Origin: Oscillochloris sp. ZM17-4
Lineage (GTDB): Bacteria; Chloroflexota; Chloroflexia; Chloroflexales; Chloroflexaceae
Direction: 5' to 3'
DNA: 53,039 bases
NCBI RefSeq assembly: GCF_019599295.1
Contig: NZ_JAIEWN010000013.1
Location: 48,566 to 101,604, forward strand
Made by a program: the position numbers and the translations under genes. The notes under the pieces were generated by a model, which worked only from the letters and a program-made list of their open reading frames with translations, searched no databases and was not told where the DNA came from. Below are positions 27,701 to 35,123 of the stretch, one piece after another. How positions within the stretch are numbered: the first letter of the stretch is position 1; each line of letters opens with the position of its first letter.

Positions 27701-28104
27701 AATGTCCCCACCGGCGAGCCTGCCTGCTGTACGAATACGGCAGTCGCCGGGCACAGAAAGACGAGCGCGCTGCGCCTGTGGGGTGACACCTTGCCGGGGC
27801 CGGGCGGGGGTGGTACACTGAGGGTGTCACAATCAGACGACTCACACGGAACCCACTCTTGAGCTGCCAGGCCGGGTGGGTTTTGTGCTGTGTTCAGTAT
27901 AGCATGTGGACGCGGGTTTGCTCTCCTCTATGCTGCTGACAATAGGTTTACCACCACTCCTCGGCTGCAGCATCCGTGATTCCGGCCGTGCCGGTACACA
28001 CAAGTCTGGCAGCGCATCCACCGCCGACCTTTCCTTCGCTGCGCTCAGGAGTTCTATCATGCCAAAGAGGTTCTCGATCGCGTGCTGGGCGTTGGTGCCG
28101 GCCT
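27701..28104. other. Intergenic region with possible small RNA and small ORF
   Basis: A promoter-like pair TTGCCG (27791-27796), 17 bp, TACACT (27814-27819) on the plus strand is followed 30 bp later by a stem-loop with a T-tract (27850-27884). On the minus strand, an ORF at 27842-28117 overlaps the end of the peptidase gene (listed separately). Nothing else is recognised. Confidence 0.4.
27826..27884 (+). ncRNA. Candidate short RNA with terminator hairpin
   Basis: The start is predicted from the -10 TACACT at 27814-27819. The 3' end is set by the stem AACCCAC (27850-27856)/GTGGGTT (27876-27882) followed by TT. No ORF fits between. It could equally be a premature terminator or an unused promoter; only expression data would decide. 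Confidence 0.25.
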
Positions 28105-28117
28105 TCAATACCCCCAC
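27842..28117 (-). CDS. Possible small protein downstream of the YgjP-like peptidase
   Basis: 91 codons from GTG 28117, overlapping the stop of the peptidase gene by 13 bp, as in a coupled operon end. The first 40 residues (LKAGTNAQHAIENLFGMIEL …) have host-like GC-rich third positions and look like a real helical protein. The last third is low-quality and runs through the hairpin at 27850-27882, so the natural stop may have been lost. No family was recognised. Confidence 0.3.
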   Translation of the reverse strand: MGVLKAGTNAQHAIENLFGMIELLSAAKERSAVDALPDLCVPARPESRMLQPRSGGKPIVSSIEESKPASTCYTEHSTKPTRPGSSRVGSV

Positions 28118-28821
28118 TCCTCGTGGCGCACCGGTAGCGCGTTCAGTTGGTCGCGGTAGAACTGCCAGCGCGGCATAAAGCGGTCCATCAGGCCGATGAA
28201 GCGGCTGTTGTGGGTCGGCTCCAGGAGATGGGCCATCTCGTGGACGACCACGTACTCAAGGCACATTGGCGGCTTCTTGGCCAGCTCGGTGTTCAGGCGG
28301 ATGCTGCCCGTGCCGGGGCTGCAGCTGCCCCACTTGGTCTTCATGCGCTGGACGAAGAAGCGGGCCACCCGCACGCCCATCACCGGCTCCCATTTGGCGA
28401 TCAGCGGCGGCGCGGCGGCCTTGAGCAGCCGGCGGTACCACTCCTCGACGATGGCCTGCCGCCGCTGATCGTCGCTGCCTGGGCGCACGGTCAAGATCAT
28501 CTGGTTGTGCGCAAGCTCGACCGCCGGCGGCCGCTCGGCCTCGGCGACACTGAACAGGTAGCGCCGGCCCCAGACGTAGTGGCTCTCGCGCTCGATGTAC
28601 TCGCGGGGCGTCTCGCGGGCCTGGGCGCGCAGCTTCTGCTGCTGCTCCTTGATCCAGCCGAGCTTGGCGATCGCGAACACGCGGATGGTGTCGATGCTCA
28701 TGCGCTCCGGGGCGGCGATGCGCACCCGGCCGGCCGGGGGGTAGACGCTCAGATGGACGTTCTTGATATCTTTTAGCACGACATCGACGGTGATGTCGCC
28801 GAGCTGAAGCTGCTCGCCCAT
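28105..28821 (-). CDS. YgjP/M48-type metallopeptidase (DUF45) linked to type I RM
   Basis: 238 residues, full length for the YgjP family. The zinc motif HEMAH (in VVHEMAHLLEPTHNSRF, about 190-206) provides two His ligands and the catalytic Glu; the downstream His in THN is the likely third ligand. KTKWGSCS (about 165-172) is the other family signature. The start ATG overlaps the hsdR stop (TGATG), so it is translated from the hsdR mRNA. YgjP-like peptidases are very often attached to type I restriction operons, where their role is unknown; proteolytic control of the restriction subunit is one possibility. Confidence 0.88.
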   Translation of the reverse strand: MGEQLQLGDITVDVVLKDIKNVHLSVYPPAGRVRIAAPERMSIDTIRVFAIAKLGWIKEQQQKLRAQARETPREYIERESHYVWGRRYLFSVAEAERPPAVELAHNQMILTVRPGSDDQRRQAIVEEWYRRLLKAAAPPLIAKWEPVMGVRVARFFVQRMKTKWGSCSPGTGSIRLNTELAKKPPMCLEYVVVHEMAHLLEPTHNSRFIGLMDRFMPRWQFYRDQLNALPVRHEEWGY

Positions 28822-31800
28822 CAGTACTCTCCCGTCTGGGCCTTGATGATCAGGAAGATCTGCTCGACCGTTGCTACGTCCTGCAAGATACCATACAACG
28901 CCGCCTTGATCACCTGCTCGCGGGCCTGAATATCGCGCCAGCCGTCAGGCCGCACCAGCTTGACGGTCTCGTCGATTTTGACCGCCAGCTGGAGCGCGGT
29001 GTGATCGACGACGCTGAAGCCGGCCCGCCCCTCGGCCACGACTCGCTCCGGCCCAGGTGACTTCCCCGGCGTCTGGCGCAGGTTATTGTAGAGCGCGCGG
29101 ACGCCCGGGCTGCGCTTGAGCTCCTCGGGGGTGTCGTCGGCATGGCCAGCCGCCACCTGTCTGGCCAGCTCGGCGACTTTCTTCAGGTACTCCTCGTACT
29201 CGATGGCCTTGGCCTTGCGGTCGGCGATGATCTCGTCGAGCAGGGCCGACATCTTCTCGTAGTAGGCCGGGTCGTTGAGCTGCGCCTTGAGGATGGTGCT
29301 GCGCACGTTGTTCTCGATCGTCTCGGCGACGGCGTTCTTGTTGCGTTTGAGCCCATCCGGCAGTGTGTTGACCGCCTCGGCGATGCCGCTCTTCACGATC
29401 AGGTCCAGCAGGCCGATGCTCTCGAAGGCCGAGATGCGCCGGGCCTCGTCGGCCTGGATGTAGGTGTCGATCAGGTGGCGCATGTCAGCCTCGTAGGCCT
29501 TGAGGTCGAGGCTCTCGCTGCTGGCTTTGCGGATGATCTCGCGGATGTCCAGGTAGTGTTTCAGCAGCTGCTTGATGCGGTCGATATCCTGGCTGCTATA
29601 GCCAGCCAGCTCCAGCTCGTCGGCGATGTTGGCGTAGGCCCGCACCAGAGCTACGACCGCCTTGTAAAGCGCGGCCCGCCGCGGCTCGCGCTCCTTCAGG
29701 TCGCTGGCGATCTCGGTGTTGCCGCAGAAGTAGTGGATGTGCGCCAGCTCGTCCTTCGGTGGCTCAACTGGCTCGCAGAGCAGGGCCAGGGCCTCAATCG
29801 CAGTGTCGAGGCGCTCGCAGCCTTTCTTCAGCCGGTCCTGGAGCATCACCTCGGGGTCGGCCCCGCCCGCGCTGTGATCGAGCTCGGCAGTGTAGACCGC
29901 GATCGCGTTCTCGACCTTCTTGAACAGGTCTTTGTAGTCCACGATGTAGCCGAAGTCTTTGTCCTCGCCGTCGAGCCGGTTGGTGCGGCAGATCGCCTGG
30001 AACAGACCGTGGTCCTGCATCGACTTGTCGATGTAGAGGTAGGTGCAGGGCGGCGCGTCGAAGCCGGTGAGCAGCTTGTCCACCACGATCAGCAGCTTCA
30101 TGGTCGCCGGCTCTCTGGTGAAGAGGGACTTGGCCCGCTCCTCGTAGGTCTCGGTCTTGGTCATACCAGGCTGGGCCTCGACATCCTTCAGCAGCTCGGT
30201 GTAGGTGGTGTAGATGAACTGCTTGTCGGTCTCGGTGTTCGCGCCGGTCTCCTCTTTGGTCACATCCTGGGCCTGGGGGTTGTAGGAGGTGACGACCGCG
30301 CAGTGAGCCCTGAACGGTGTCTTCTGGAAGAGCTCATAATACTTGCAGGCATCGTAGATGCTCGCCGCCACAAGCATGGCATTCCCACGCCCATCGTTAA
30401 GGCGACGGCGGCGTTTAAAATCGTAGGTGATGTCGCTTACAACCCGCTCCATACGCGAGCGCGAGCTGAGCACGTTCTGCATGGTGCCCCAGCGCTTCTT
30501 CAGCTCATCTTTCTGCCAGTCGTTAAGTTCTTGGGTTGATGCGTCGAACCATTCATCAACTCTTTCTACAGATCCGAGCCGCTGGTCGATGTCGCGGGCC
30601 TCGTAGACCAGGTCGAGCACCACGCCGTCCTCGACGCCCTCGCTGAACTTGTAGGTGTGGATGTAGCTGCCGAAGACCTCCAGGCTGCTGGCTTTGTCCT
30701 GCTTGAGCAGCGGGGTGCCGGTGAAGCCGATGAAGATGGCGTCGGGCAGCATAGCCTTCATGACCCGGTGCAGCTTGCCGCTCTGGGTGCGGTGGCACTC
30801 GTCGACGAAGATGAACAGCTCGCCGACGGCCGGGCTGGGCTGGGCCTCCAGCTCCTTGATAAACTGGTCGAAGTTGTCGACGCCCTTGCGACCGAACTTA
30901 TGCACCAGCGAGCAGAGCAGGCGCGGCGTGGCCTGGCCGAGCTGGGCCATCAGGTCGCTGCCGCTGCCGCTGCGCGTGATCGTCTCGCCGGCCTCGCTGA
31001 AGACGCGCTCGATCTGCTTGTCCAGCTCGTCGCGGTCGGTGATGATCACGACGCGGGCGTGTGGATTGTGCTCCAAGATCCACTTGGCCAACAGCACCAT
31101 CACGATGCTCTTGCCGCTACCCTGAGTGTGCCAGATGATGCCGCCCTTACGAGCGCGGACGTGCTCCTGGGCGGCCTTGATCGCGACGTACTGGTGGACG
31201 CGCGGCAGCTTCTTGGTCCCGCCGTCGAAGAGGACGAAGTCGTGCATCAGCTCGATCAGCCGCTCTTTGGCGCAGATTTTGAGCAGGTACTTGTCGAGCT
31301 TGAAGCGGCTGTTGTCCTGCTCGTCTTCCTTCCATTGCAGGAAGTACTTCTCCTCGGTTTTGATCGTGCCGTAGCGCAGGCCCTCGCTGTCATTGCCGGC
31401 GAAGATGAGCTGGACGGTGCTGAAGAACCAGGCGTGGAAGGCGGGCTGCTGGTTGGAGAGGCTCTGGCGGATGCCGTCGCCGATGCTGACCCGGCTGTTC
31501 TTCAGCTCGATCACGCCGACCGCGATGCCGTTGACGTAGAGCACCAGGTCGGGCCGCCGCTCGTGCTCGCCCGTGAGCGTGACCTCCTCGGCGATCGCGA
31601 AGTCGTTCTGCTCCGGCGCCTGCCAGTTGATCAGGTGGACGGTCTCGGTGGGCTGTCCGACCTCGGTCTTGACCGGCACGCCGTAGCGCAGCAGCTTGTA
31701 GACGGCCTGGTTGTTGCCGTAGAGATTGCGGCTGTGGTTGTTGGCCTCGCTGCGCAGCCGGTAGAGCGCGGCGCTGATCTGGGCTGGGCTGTAGCCGCCC

Positions 31801-31949
31801 CTTGCCAGGTAGGCCTCAAGCAGCCCCTCCTCGATGTTGCTGTTGCCCGCGCGGTCGCTCCAGTCGCCCAGGTAGCGGTAGCCCAGCTCGTCGTGGAACA
31901 GGGCGATCACGCGCCTCTGGGTGGCGCGCTCGGGCTGGCCGATAGACAT
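28821..31949 (-). CDS. hsdR: Type I restriction enzyme, HsdR subunit
   Basis: 1042 residues, the normal HsdR length. The N-terminal nuclease domain has ERRPDLVLYVNGIAVGVIELKNS (PD-(D/E)XK: Asp … Glu-x-Lys, about 128-152). Motor domains: Walker A HTQGSGKS (about 285), DEAH-like FVDECHRTQ, motif III FTGTPLL, and GFDAPPCTYLYIDKSMQDHGLFQAICRTNR (motifs V-VI). A helical C-terminal domain of about 250 residues would contact HsdM. In the R2M2S complex it translocates DNA with ATP and cuts at a distance from unmethylated sites. It heads a transcript with the YgjP-like gene; hsdS and hsdM lie upstream in the same direction, separated by the XisHI insert. Confidence 0.95.
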   Translation of the reverse strand: MSIGQPERATQRRVIALFHDELGYRYLGDWSDRAGNSNIEEGLLEAYLARGGYSPAQISAALYRLRSEANNHSRNLYGNNQAVYKLLRYGVPVKTEVGQPTETVHLINWQAPEQNDFAIAEEVTLTGEHERRPDLVLYVNGIAVGVIELKNSRVSIGDGIRQSLSNQQPAFHAWFFSTVQLIFAGNDSEGLRYGTIKTEEKYFLQWKEDEQDNSRFKLDKYLLKICAKERLIELMHDFVLFDGGTKKLPRVHQYVAIKAAQEHVRARKGGIIWHTQGSGKSIVMVLLAKWILEHNPHARVVIITDRDELDKQIERVFSEAGETITRSGSGSDLMAQLGQATPRLLCSLVHKFGRKGVDNFDQFIKELEAQPSPAVGELFIFVDECHRTQSGKLHRVMKAMLPDAIFIGFTGTPLLKQDKASSLEVFGSYIHTYKFSEGVEDGVVLDLVYEARDIDQRLGSVERVDEWFDASTQELNDWQKDELKKRWGTMQNVLSSRSRMERVVSDITYDFKRRRRLNDGRGNAMLVAASIYDACKYYELFQKTPFRAHCAVVTSYNPQAQDVTKEETGANTETDKQFIYTTYTELLKDVEAQPGMTKTETYEERAKSLFTREPATMKLLIVVDKLLTGFDAPPCTYLYIDKSMQDHGLFQAICRTNRLDGEDKDFGYIVDYKDLFKKVENAIAVYTAELDHSAGGADPEVMLQDRLKKGCERLDTAIEALALLCEPVEPPKDELAHIHYFCGNTEIASDLKEREPRRAALYKAVVALVRAYANIADELELAGYSSQDIDRIKQLLKHYLDIREIIRKASSESLDLKAYEADMRHLIDTYIQADEARRISAFESIGLLDLIVKSGIAEAVNTLPDGLKRNKNAVAETIENNVRSTILKAQLNDPAYYEKMSALLDEIIADRKAKAIEYEEYLKKVAELARQVAAGHADDTPEELKRSPGVRALYNNLRQTPGKSPGPERVVAEGRAGFSVVDHTALQLAVKIDETVKLVRPDGWRDIQAREQVIKAALYGILQDVATVEQIFLIIKAQTGEY

Positions 31950-32046
31950 GCTGGGCCTCGCTTTATAGTGGCAACCCGTCCCTCTGAGCGTGTGGGAAGT
32001 GTATAATTCAACCAGTTACACCACGTCGATGCCAGGAGAGAGACCG

Positions 32047-32464
32047 ATGCCTGCCCGCGATATTTACCACCGGACGGTCAAACAAGCGCTGATCAAGGCG
32101 GGCTGGGAGATCACGCACGACCCGCTGCGGCTCCAGTGGGGCTCAAAAGACATGTATATTGATCTCGGCGCGGAGACCCTGGTCGCCGCAGAGCAACAGG
32201 GCAGGAAAATAGCTGTTGAGATCAAGAGCTTTCTCGGCCCTTCGGAGATAGAAGATTTACGCAACGCTCTTGGTCAGTTTATCCTGTACCGAACCATTAT
32301 GCAAACCACTGATCCCGGATCGCGAGCTGTACCTGGCGGTGCGTGAGGCGACCTACTACGCGCTGTTCGAGGAGCCGGTGGGCCAGCTGCTTATCCAGCA
32401 GCAGCAGCTGCGGGTTGTGGTCTTTCAGCCGGAGCAGGAGGAGATTGTGCGATGGATACCCTGA
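32047..32464 (+). pseudogene. xisH: XisH-family protein, frameshifted
   Basis: ATG 32047 (GGAGAGAG upstream; TATAAT at 32002-32007 is a likely -10). The first frame gives MPARDIYHRTVKQALIKAGW … KDMYIDLGAET … GRKIAVEIKSFLGPSEIEDL, the XisH fold, a PD-(D/E)XK-like domain with a conserved Glu-x-Lys. Near 32316 one extra C/G in CCCGG shifts the frame. The remaining part (DRELYLAVREATYYALFEEP … VVVFQPEQEEIVRWIP) is in another frame and finishes the normal length of about 138 residues. It overlaps xisI by 13 bp. XisH was named for fdxN-element excision in cyanobacteria, but its real role is unknown. Confidence 0.8.
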
Positions 32465-32787
32465 CATCCTACCGGACGATTATCCAGAACACGCTGCTGG
32501 CCTACGCGGCGATCCCCTACGCGCAGGGCGGCATCGCGTGCCGGCCGGCCTTCGACACGGAGCGCGACAGCTACCTGCTGATTACCGAGGGCTGGAATGG
32601 CCCCCGGCGCATCCACGGCTGCCTGGCCCATATCGAGATTATGAACAACAAGGTCTGGGTGCAGCGCGACGATACGGAGAGCGGGATAGCCTATGACCTT
32701 GTCGCGGCCGGCATCCCCCGCGACCAGATTGTGCTCGGCTTCCAGGAGCCCGGCGTGCGCCAGTACACCGACTATGCGGCGGCGTAG
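32452..32787 (+). CDS. xisI: XisI-family protein
   Basis: 111 residues, complete (family 110-120). Family signature blocks: YRTIIQNTLLAYA, DSYLLITEGWNG, RRIHGCLAHIEIMNNKVWVQ, GIAYDLVAAGIPRDQIVLGF and a terminal YTDYAAA. GGAGGAG lies 10 bases before the ATG, within the end of xisH, so the pair is translationally coupled. XisI normally forms a unit with XisH; a toxin-antitoxin or accessory recombination role has been proposed. It is intact although its partner is frameshifted. The pair lies on the opposite strand between hsdR and hsdS and so looks like an insertion in the RM operon. Confidence 0.9.
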   Translation: MDTLTSYRTIIQNTLLAYAAIPYAQGGIACRPAFDTERDSYLLITEGWNGPRRIHGCLAHIEIMNNKVWVQRDDTESGIAYDLVAAGIPRDQIVLGFQEPGVRQYTDYAAA

Positions 32788-32863
32788 GTCGCCTCGCGAA
32801 CCCCGGTCAAGATGGTACAATAGCGCTACCTCTCACGCGTCGCTCACTATCGAGGAGTGCTGC

Positions 32864-33094
32864 ATGCCTACACCATATCAATCAATTATCAGCCTTGAGC
32901 CGGGCATCCGCAGCGGGAAGCCGATTATCCGCGGGAAGCGGATCACGGTGTACGATGTGCTTTCCTACCTGGCGGCCGGCATGACGCCCCAGGAGATTCT
33001 GGATGACTTCCCCTATCTCACCGCCGAGGACATCCGGGCCTGCCTGAGCTATGCCGCTGACCGCGAGCGCCATCTGCTTGTGGCCCACGCATGA
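32864..33094 (+). CDS. DUF433 antitoxin-like protein
   Basis: 76 residues from ATG 32864 with GAGGAG eight bases upstream; TACAAT at 32816-32821 is a possible -10. The sequence ISLEPGIRSGKPIIRGKRITVYDVLSYLAAGMTPQEIL … YLTAEDIRACLSYA is a full DUF433 domain (a small helix-turn-helix-like fold). DUF433 genes usually sit just before a DUF5615 PIN-like nuclease gene as a VapBC45-type toxin-antitoxin pair. Here the next start overlaps as ATGA, but the toxin is only a stub (33091-33159). Confidence 0.85.
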   Translation: MPTPYQSIISLEPGIRSGKPIIRGKRITVYDVLSYLAAGMTPQEILDDFPYLTAEDIRACLSYAADRERHLLVAHA

Positions 33095-33159
33095 AGCTGC
33101 TCCTCGATCATAACCTCTCACCGCGCCTGGTCGAGTACCCCGAGAGTAGTCACGTTTGA
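33091..33159 (+). pseudogene. Truncated DUF5615 PIN-like toxin
   Basis: MKLLLDHNLSPRLVEYPESS is followed by two residues and TGA. The first 14 residues are the diagnostic start of DUF5615 PIN-like proteins, with the first catalytic Asp in LLLDHNLS. The family is about 110 residues long; here an internal deletion joins residue 15 to what looks like the later YPESSHV segment, and the rest is missing. The antitoxin gene upstream remains intact. Confidence 0.75.
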
Positions 33160-33232
33160 TCCAACCCTCGGCGTCCTGGAGCTCCTGTAGCGCTCGCTCA
33201 GTGCCTCACCCGCTCACTCCCCTCAGTGATGC

Positions 33233-34486
33233 TCACACCAGCCGCACCCGCCCCGTCAGTAGCTCCTGCATCATGCCCTGCTTGACCTGGCGGGCCTTGA
33301 CCAGCTTCGCCTCCAGCTCGGCGATCTCGGCGTCCATGTCGCTGAGGACGGCGGCGATGGCGGTTTGCTCGTCAACGGAGGGAGGCAACGTCAAGTCAAT
33401 ATTCGCTAGAGCAGCAGACCCAATATGAACAACAGCATCGCCTTGCCCTCTGCTTGCCTTCTGGCGATTGATAGTTGCTGTGTTCAAGTAATAGCCAAGG
33501 AATAGAGCACACGCCTTTTCAGGCCTCAGAATTACAATGTCACCGCCTGCATATGCGATCACATCATCCACGAAGGCGACGCACTTGCCGATTTCCTCCT
33601 TGGTTTCGCCAGAGCCTGCGAACAGTACATCGCCAACTTTTAGACGCCTTGCTGTGGCCGCGACTGCCGGGGAAATCCAAGAGTAAAATGTCTTAATGTA
33701 ATCGCTATGCTTTGTGTAAATCTCTCCGTAGCGGATGCACGGAATGTCCCCGCTCTGGGTGTCGTCTTTTTTGACACCGCTGCCTTTTAGAAATGCACCC
33801 AAGCTTCCGAGCTTTGCTGCCACCCATCCAGCCTTCGGGCGCAGCAACTCCTGCATCGCGCCCTGCTTAACGGCGCGCTTCTTGGCGATGAGCTGCTCCA
33901 GGGACTCGATGAGGGCGTCGGCGTCGCCCAGCGCCTCGGCGATGGCGCGCTGCTCGGCGAGGGTGGGGGGGAGGGGAATTTGCAGGTAACGGATGTCATC
34001 GACCTTCGCATGGCCTACCGTTGACCCACCAAGCTTCCTCAAAAGATTACTTTGGACTCCTACCGACATAAGAGAGTAGAGAAGGTAACGACTTGCTACC
34101 TTTGTGCGATCCGGACGGTAGAGCATCATCCGTTGCCCCAAACACACCCGAAATTCAGACGGAACTAGGCACACCTCTCCCAAGGGCGCCTCTCTAGTAA
34201 TCAACACATCGCCAATTTGAGGAACAGCTCTTGCTGTCCATTCTCGAAAAGACGGCTCATCAGTAAACCGAAGATCATCCCGGATAAATTTACCGTTACG
34301 AACATTCGGCGTTCTTACCACCGCATAATCACCCTCATCAACTACAGGTGGCGTACGATTTTTGCAGTCTACGACAAGCTCACAAACCTGTGTTGCAGCG
34401 AAGACATCCCAATCCTCCGGGATCACCCCCACCTCGGTCTGCTTGTAGCCGCTCGCACTATGATTACGTTGATGGAATGATTGCAT
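33233..34486 (-). CDS. hsdS: Type I restriction specificity subunit, HsdS
   Basis: 417 residues with the usual duplicated layout. Target-recognition domain 1 is about 15-170; a first conserved coiled coil follows (PPTLAEQRAIAEALGDADAL … KKRAVKQGAMQELLRP, about 172-215). Target-recognition domain 2 is about 220-370, and a second coiled coil follows (PPSVDEQTAIAAVLSDMDAE … QVKQGMMQELLTG, about 372-412). The first domain has lower GC than its neighbours, which fits domain swapping. It sets the two halves of the DNA target for HsdM and HsdR. The start ATG 34486 lies within a 46-bp sequence that is repeated 116 bp upstream. Confidence 0.93.
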   Translation of the reverse strand: MQSFHQRNHSASGYKQTEVGVIPEDWDVFAATQVCELVVDCKNRTPPVVDEGDYAVVRTPNVRNGKFIRDDLRFTDEPSFREWTARAVPQIGDVLITREAPLGEVCLVPSEFRVCLGQRMMLYRPDRTKVASRYLLYSLMSVGVQSNLLRKLGGSTVGHAKVDDIRYLQIPLPPTLAEQRAIAEALGDADALIESLEQLIAKKRAVKQGAMQELLRPKAGWVAAKLGSLGAFLKGSGVKKDDTQSGDIPCIRYGEIYTKHSDYIKTFYSWISPAVAATARRLKVGDVLFAGSGETKEEIGKCVAFVDDVIAYAGGDIVILRPEKACALFLGYYLNTATINRQKASRGQGDAVVHIGSAALANIDLTLPPSVDEQTAIAAVLSDMDAEIAELEAKLVKARQVKQGMMQELLTGRVRLV

Positions 34487-34617
34487 GATTTTCCTGCCCG
34501 TTAATTCTTGCGCCCAGCGTTGGTCATTTCAAAACCGCACGCATCGTCATCATCTCATCCATCATAGTCCACACTATGATTAGCTTGATCATTTGATTGC
34601 ATGATTTTCCTGCCCGT
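34456..34617. repeat. 46-bp direct repeat spanning the hsdS start
   Basis: 34456-34501 and 34572-34617 share CACTATGATTA, TTGAT and the contiguous block GATTGCATGATTTTCCTGCC (continuing to CCGT), with differences only in the middle. The first copy carries the hsdS start codon and its upstream sequence; the second carries the same signals with no gene behind it. This points to a tandem duplication of the hsdS 5' end or a scar of hsdS replacement. Confidence 0.7.
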
Positions 34618-34681
34618 CACTCACATCGGCAAGGTCATTCATCACTTCACCATAATCACAGCCCATCAATCAATCATGTAA

Positions 34682-35077
34682 TCATAGTTTAGGCCGGAGG
34701 GATTTCATCACCCGCTTGAACTGTAGGCTTTTGGAGCCGAAGTTAATCAGCAGGCCCACCCCGATGCCGTATGCCTCCAGGTAGTTGATCGCCTGGGCCA
34801 GATGGACATCCTCAAGCTGGATGACCGCCTTCAGCTCAAGCATAACCTTCCCCTCCACAAAGAAGTCGACGCGGCGGGTGCCGATCTGCGTGCCCTTGTA
34901 GAAGATCGCCATCTCCTGCTCGCGCACGAAGCCGAGCCCCTGGGAGGCCATCTCGATCGCCAGGGCCCGCTGGTAGATCACCTCCTGGAAGCCGTTGCCG
35001 ATCACCCGATGAACTTCCATCGCGCAGCCAATGATCTTGCCGGTCAGCTCGCTCTCTGGGTAGGCGGGGTTGATCAT
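34682..35077 (-). CDS. GxxExxY protein
   Basis: 131 residues, complete. The signature GNGFQEVIYQRAL (G-x-x-E-x-x-Y) is at about 27-39. FFVEGKVMLELKAV at about 72-85 supplies the acidic and Lys residues of a PD-(D/E)XK-like core, and LLINFGSKSLQFKRV ends the protein. GGAG lies 10 bases before the ATG. The family is common beside restriction systems and within rRNA intervening sequences in many phyla; biochemical function is not established. Its position between hsdM and hsdS in the same direction suggests a cargo or accessory gene of the RM locus. Confidence 0.9.
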   Translation of the reverse strand: MINPAYPESELTGKIIGCAMEVHRVIGNGFQEVIYQRALAIEMASQGLGFVREQEMAIFYKGTQIGTRRVDFFVEGKVMLELKAVIQLEDVHLAQAINYLEAYGIGVGLLINFGSKSLQFKRVMKSLRPKL

Positions 35078-35123
35078 GCGGCGTCACTCCATCACAAAAT
35101 CAAGAAATCATGCAATCACATAA

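Noticed and set aside
27826-27884. tRNA-like structure
   Set aside because: No cloverleaf, T-loop or acceptor pairing could be drawn; only a simple hairpin.
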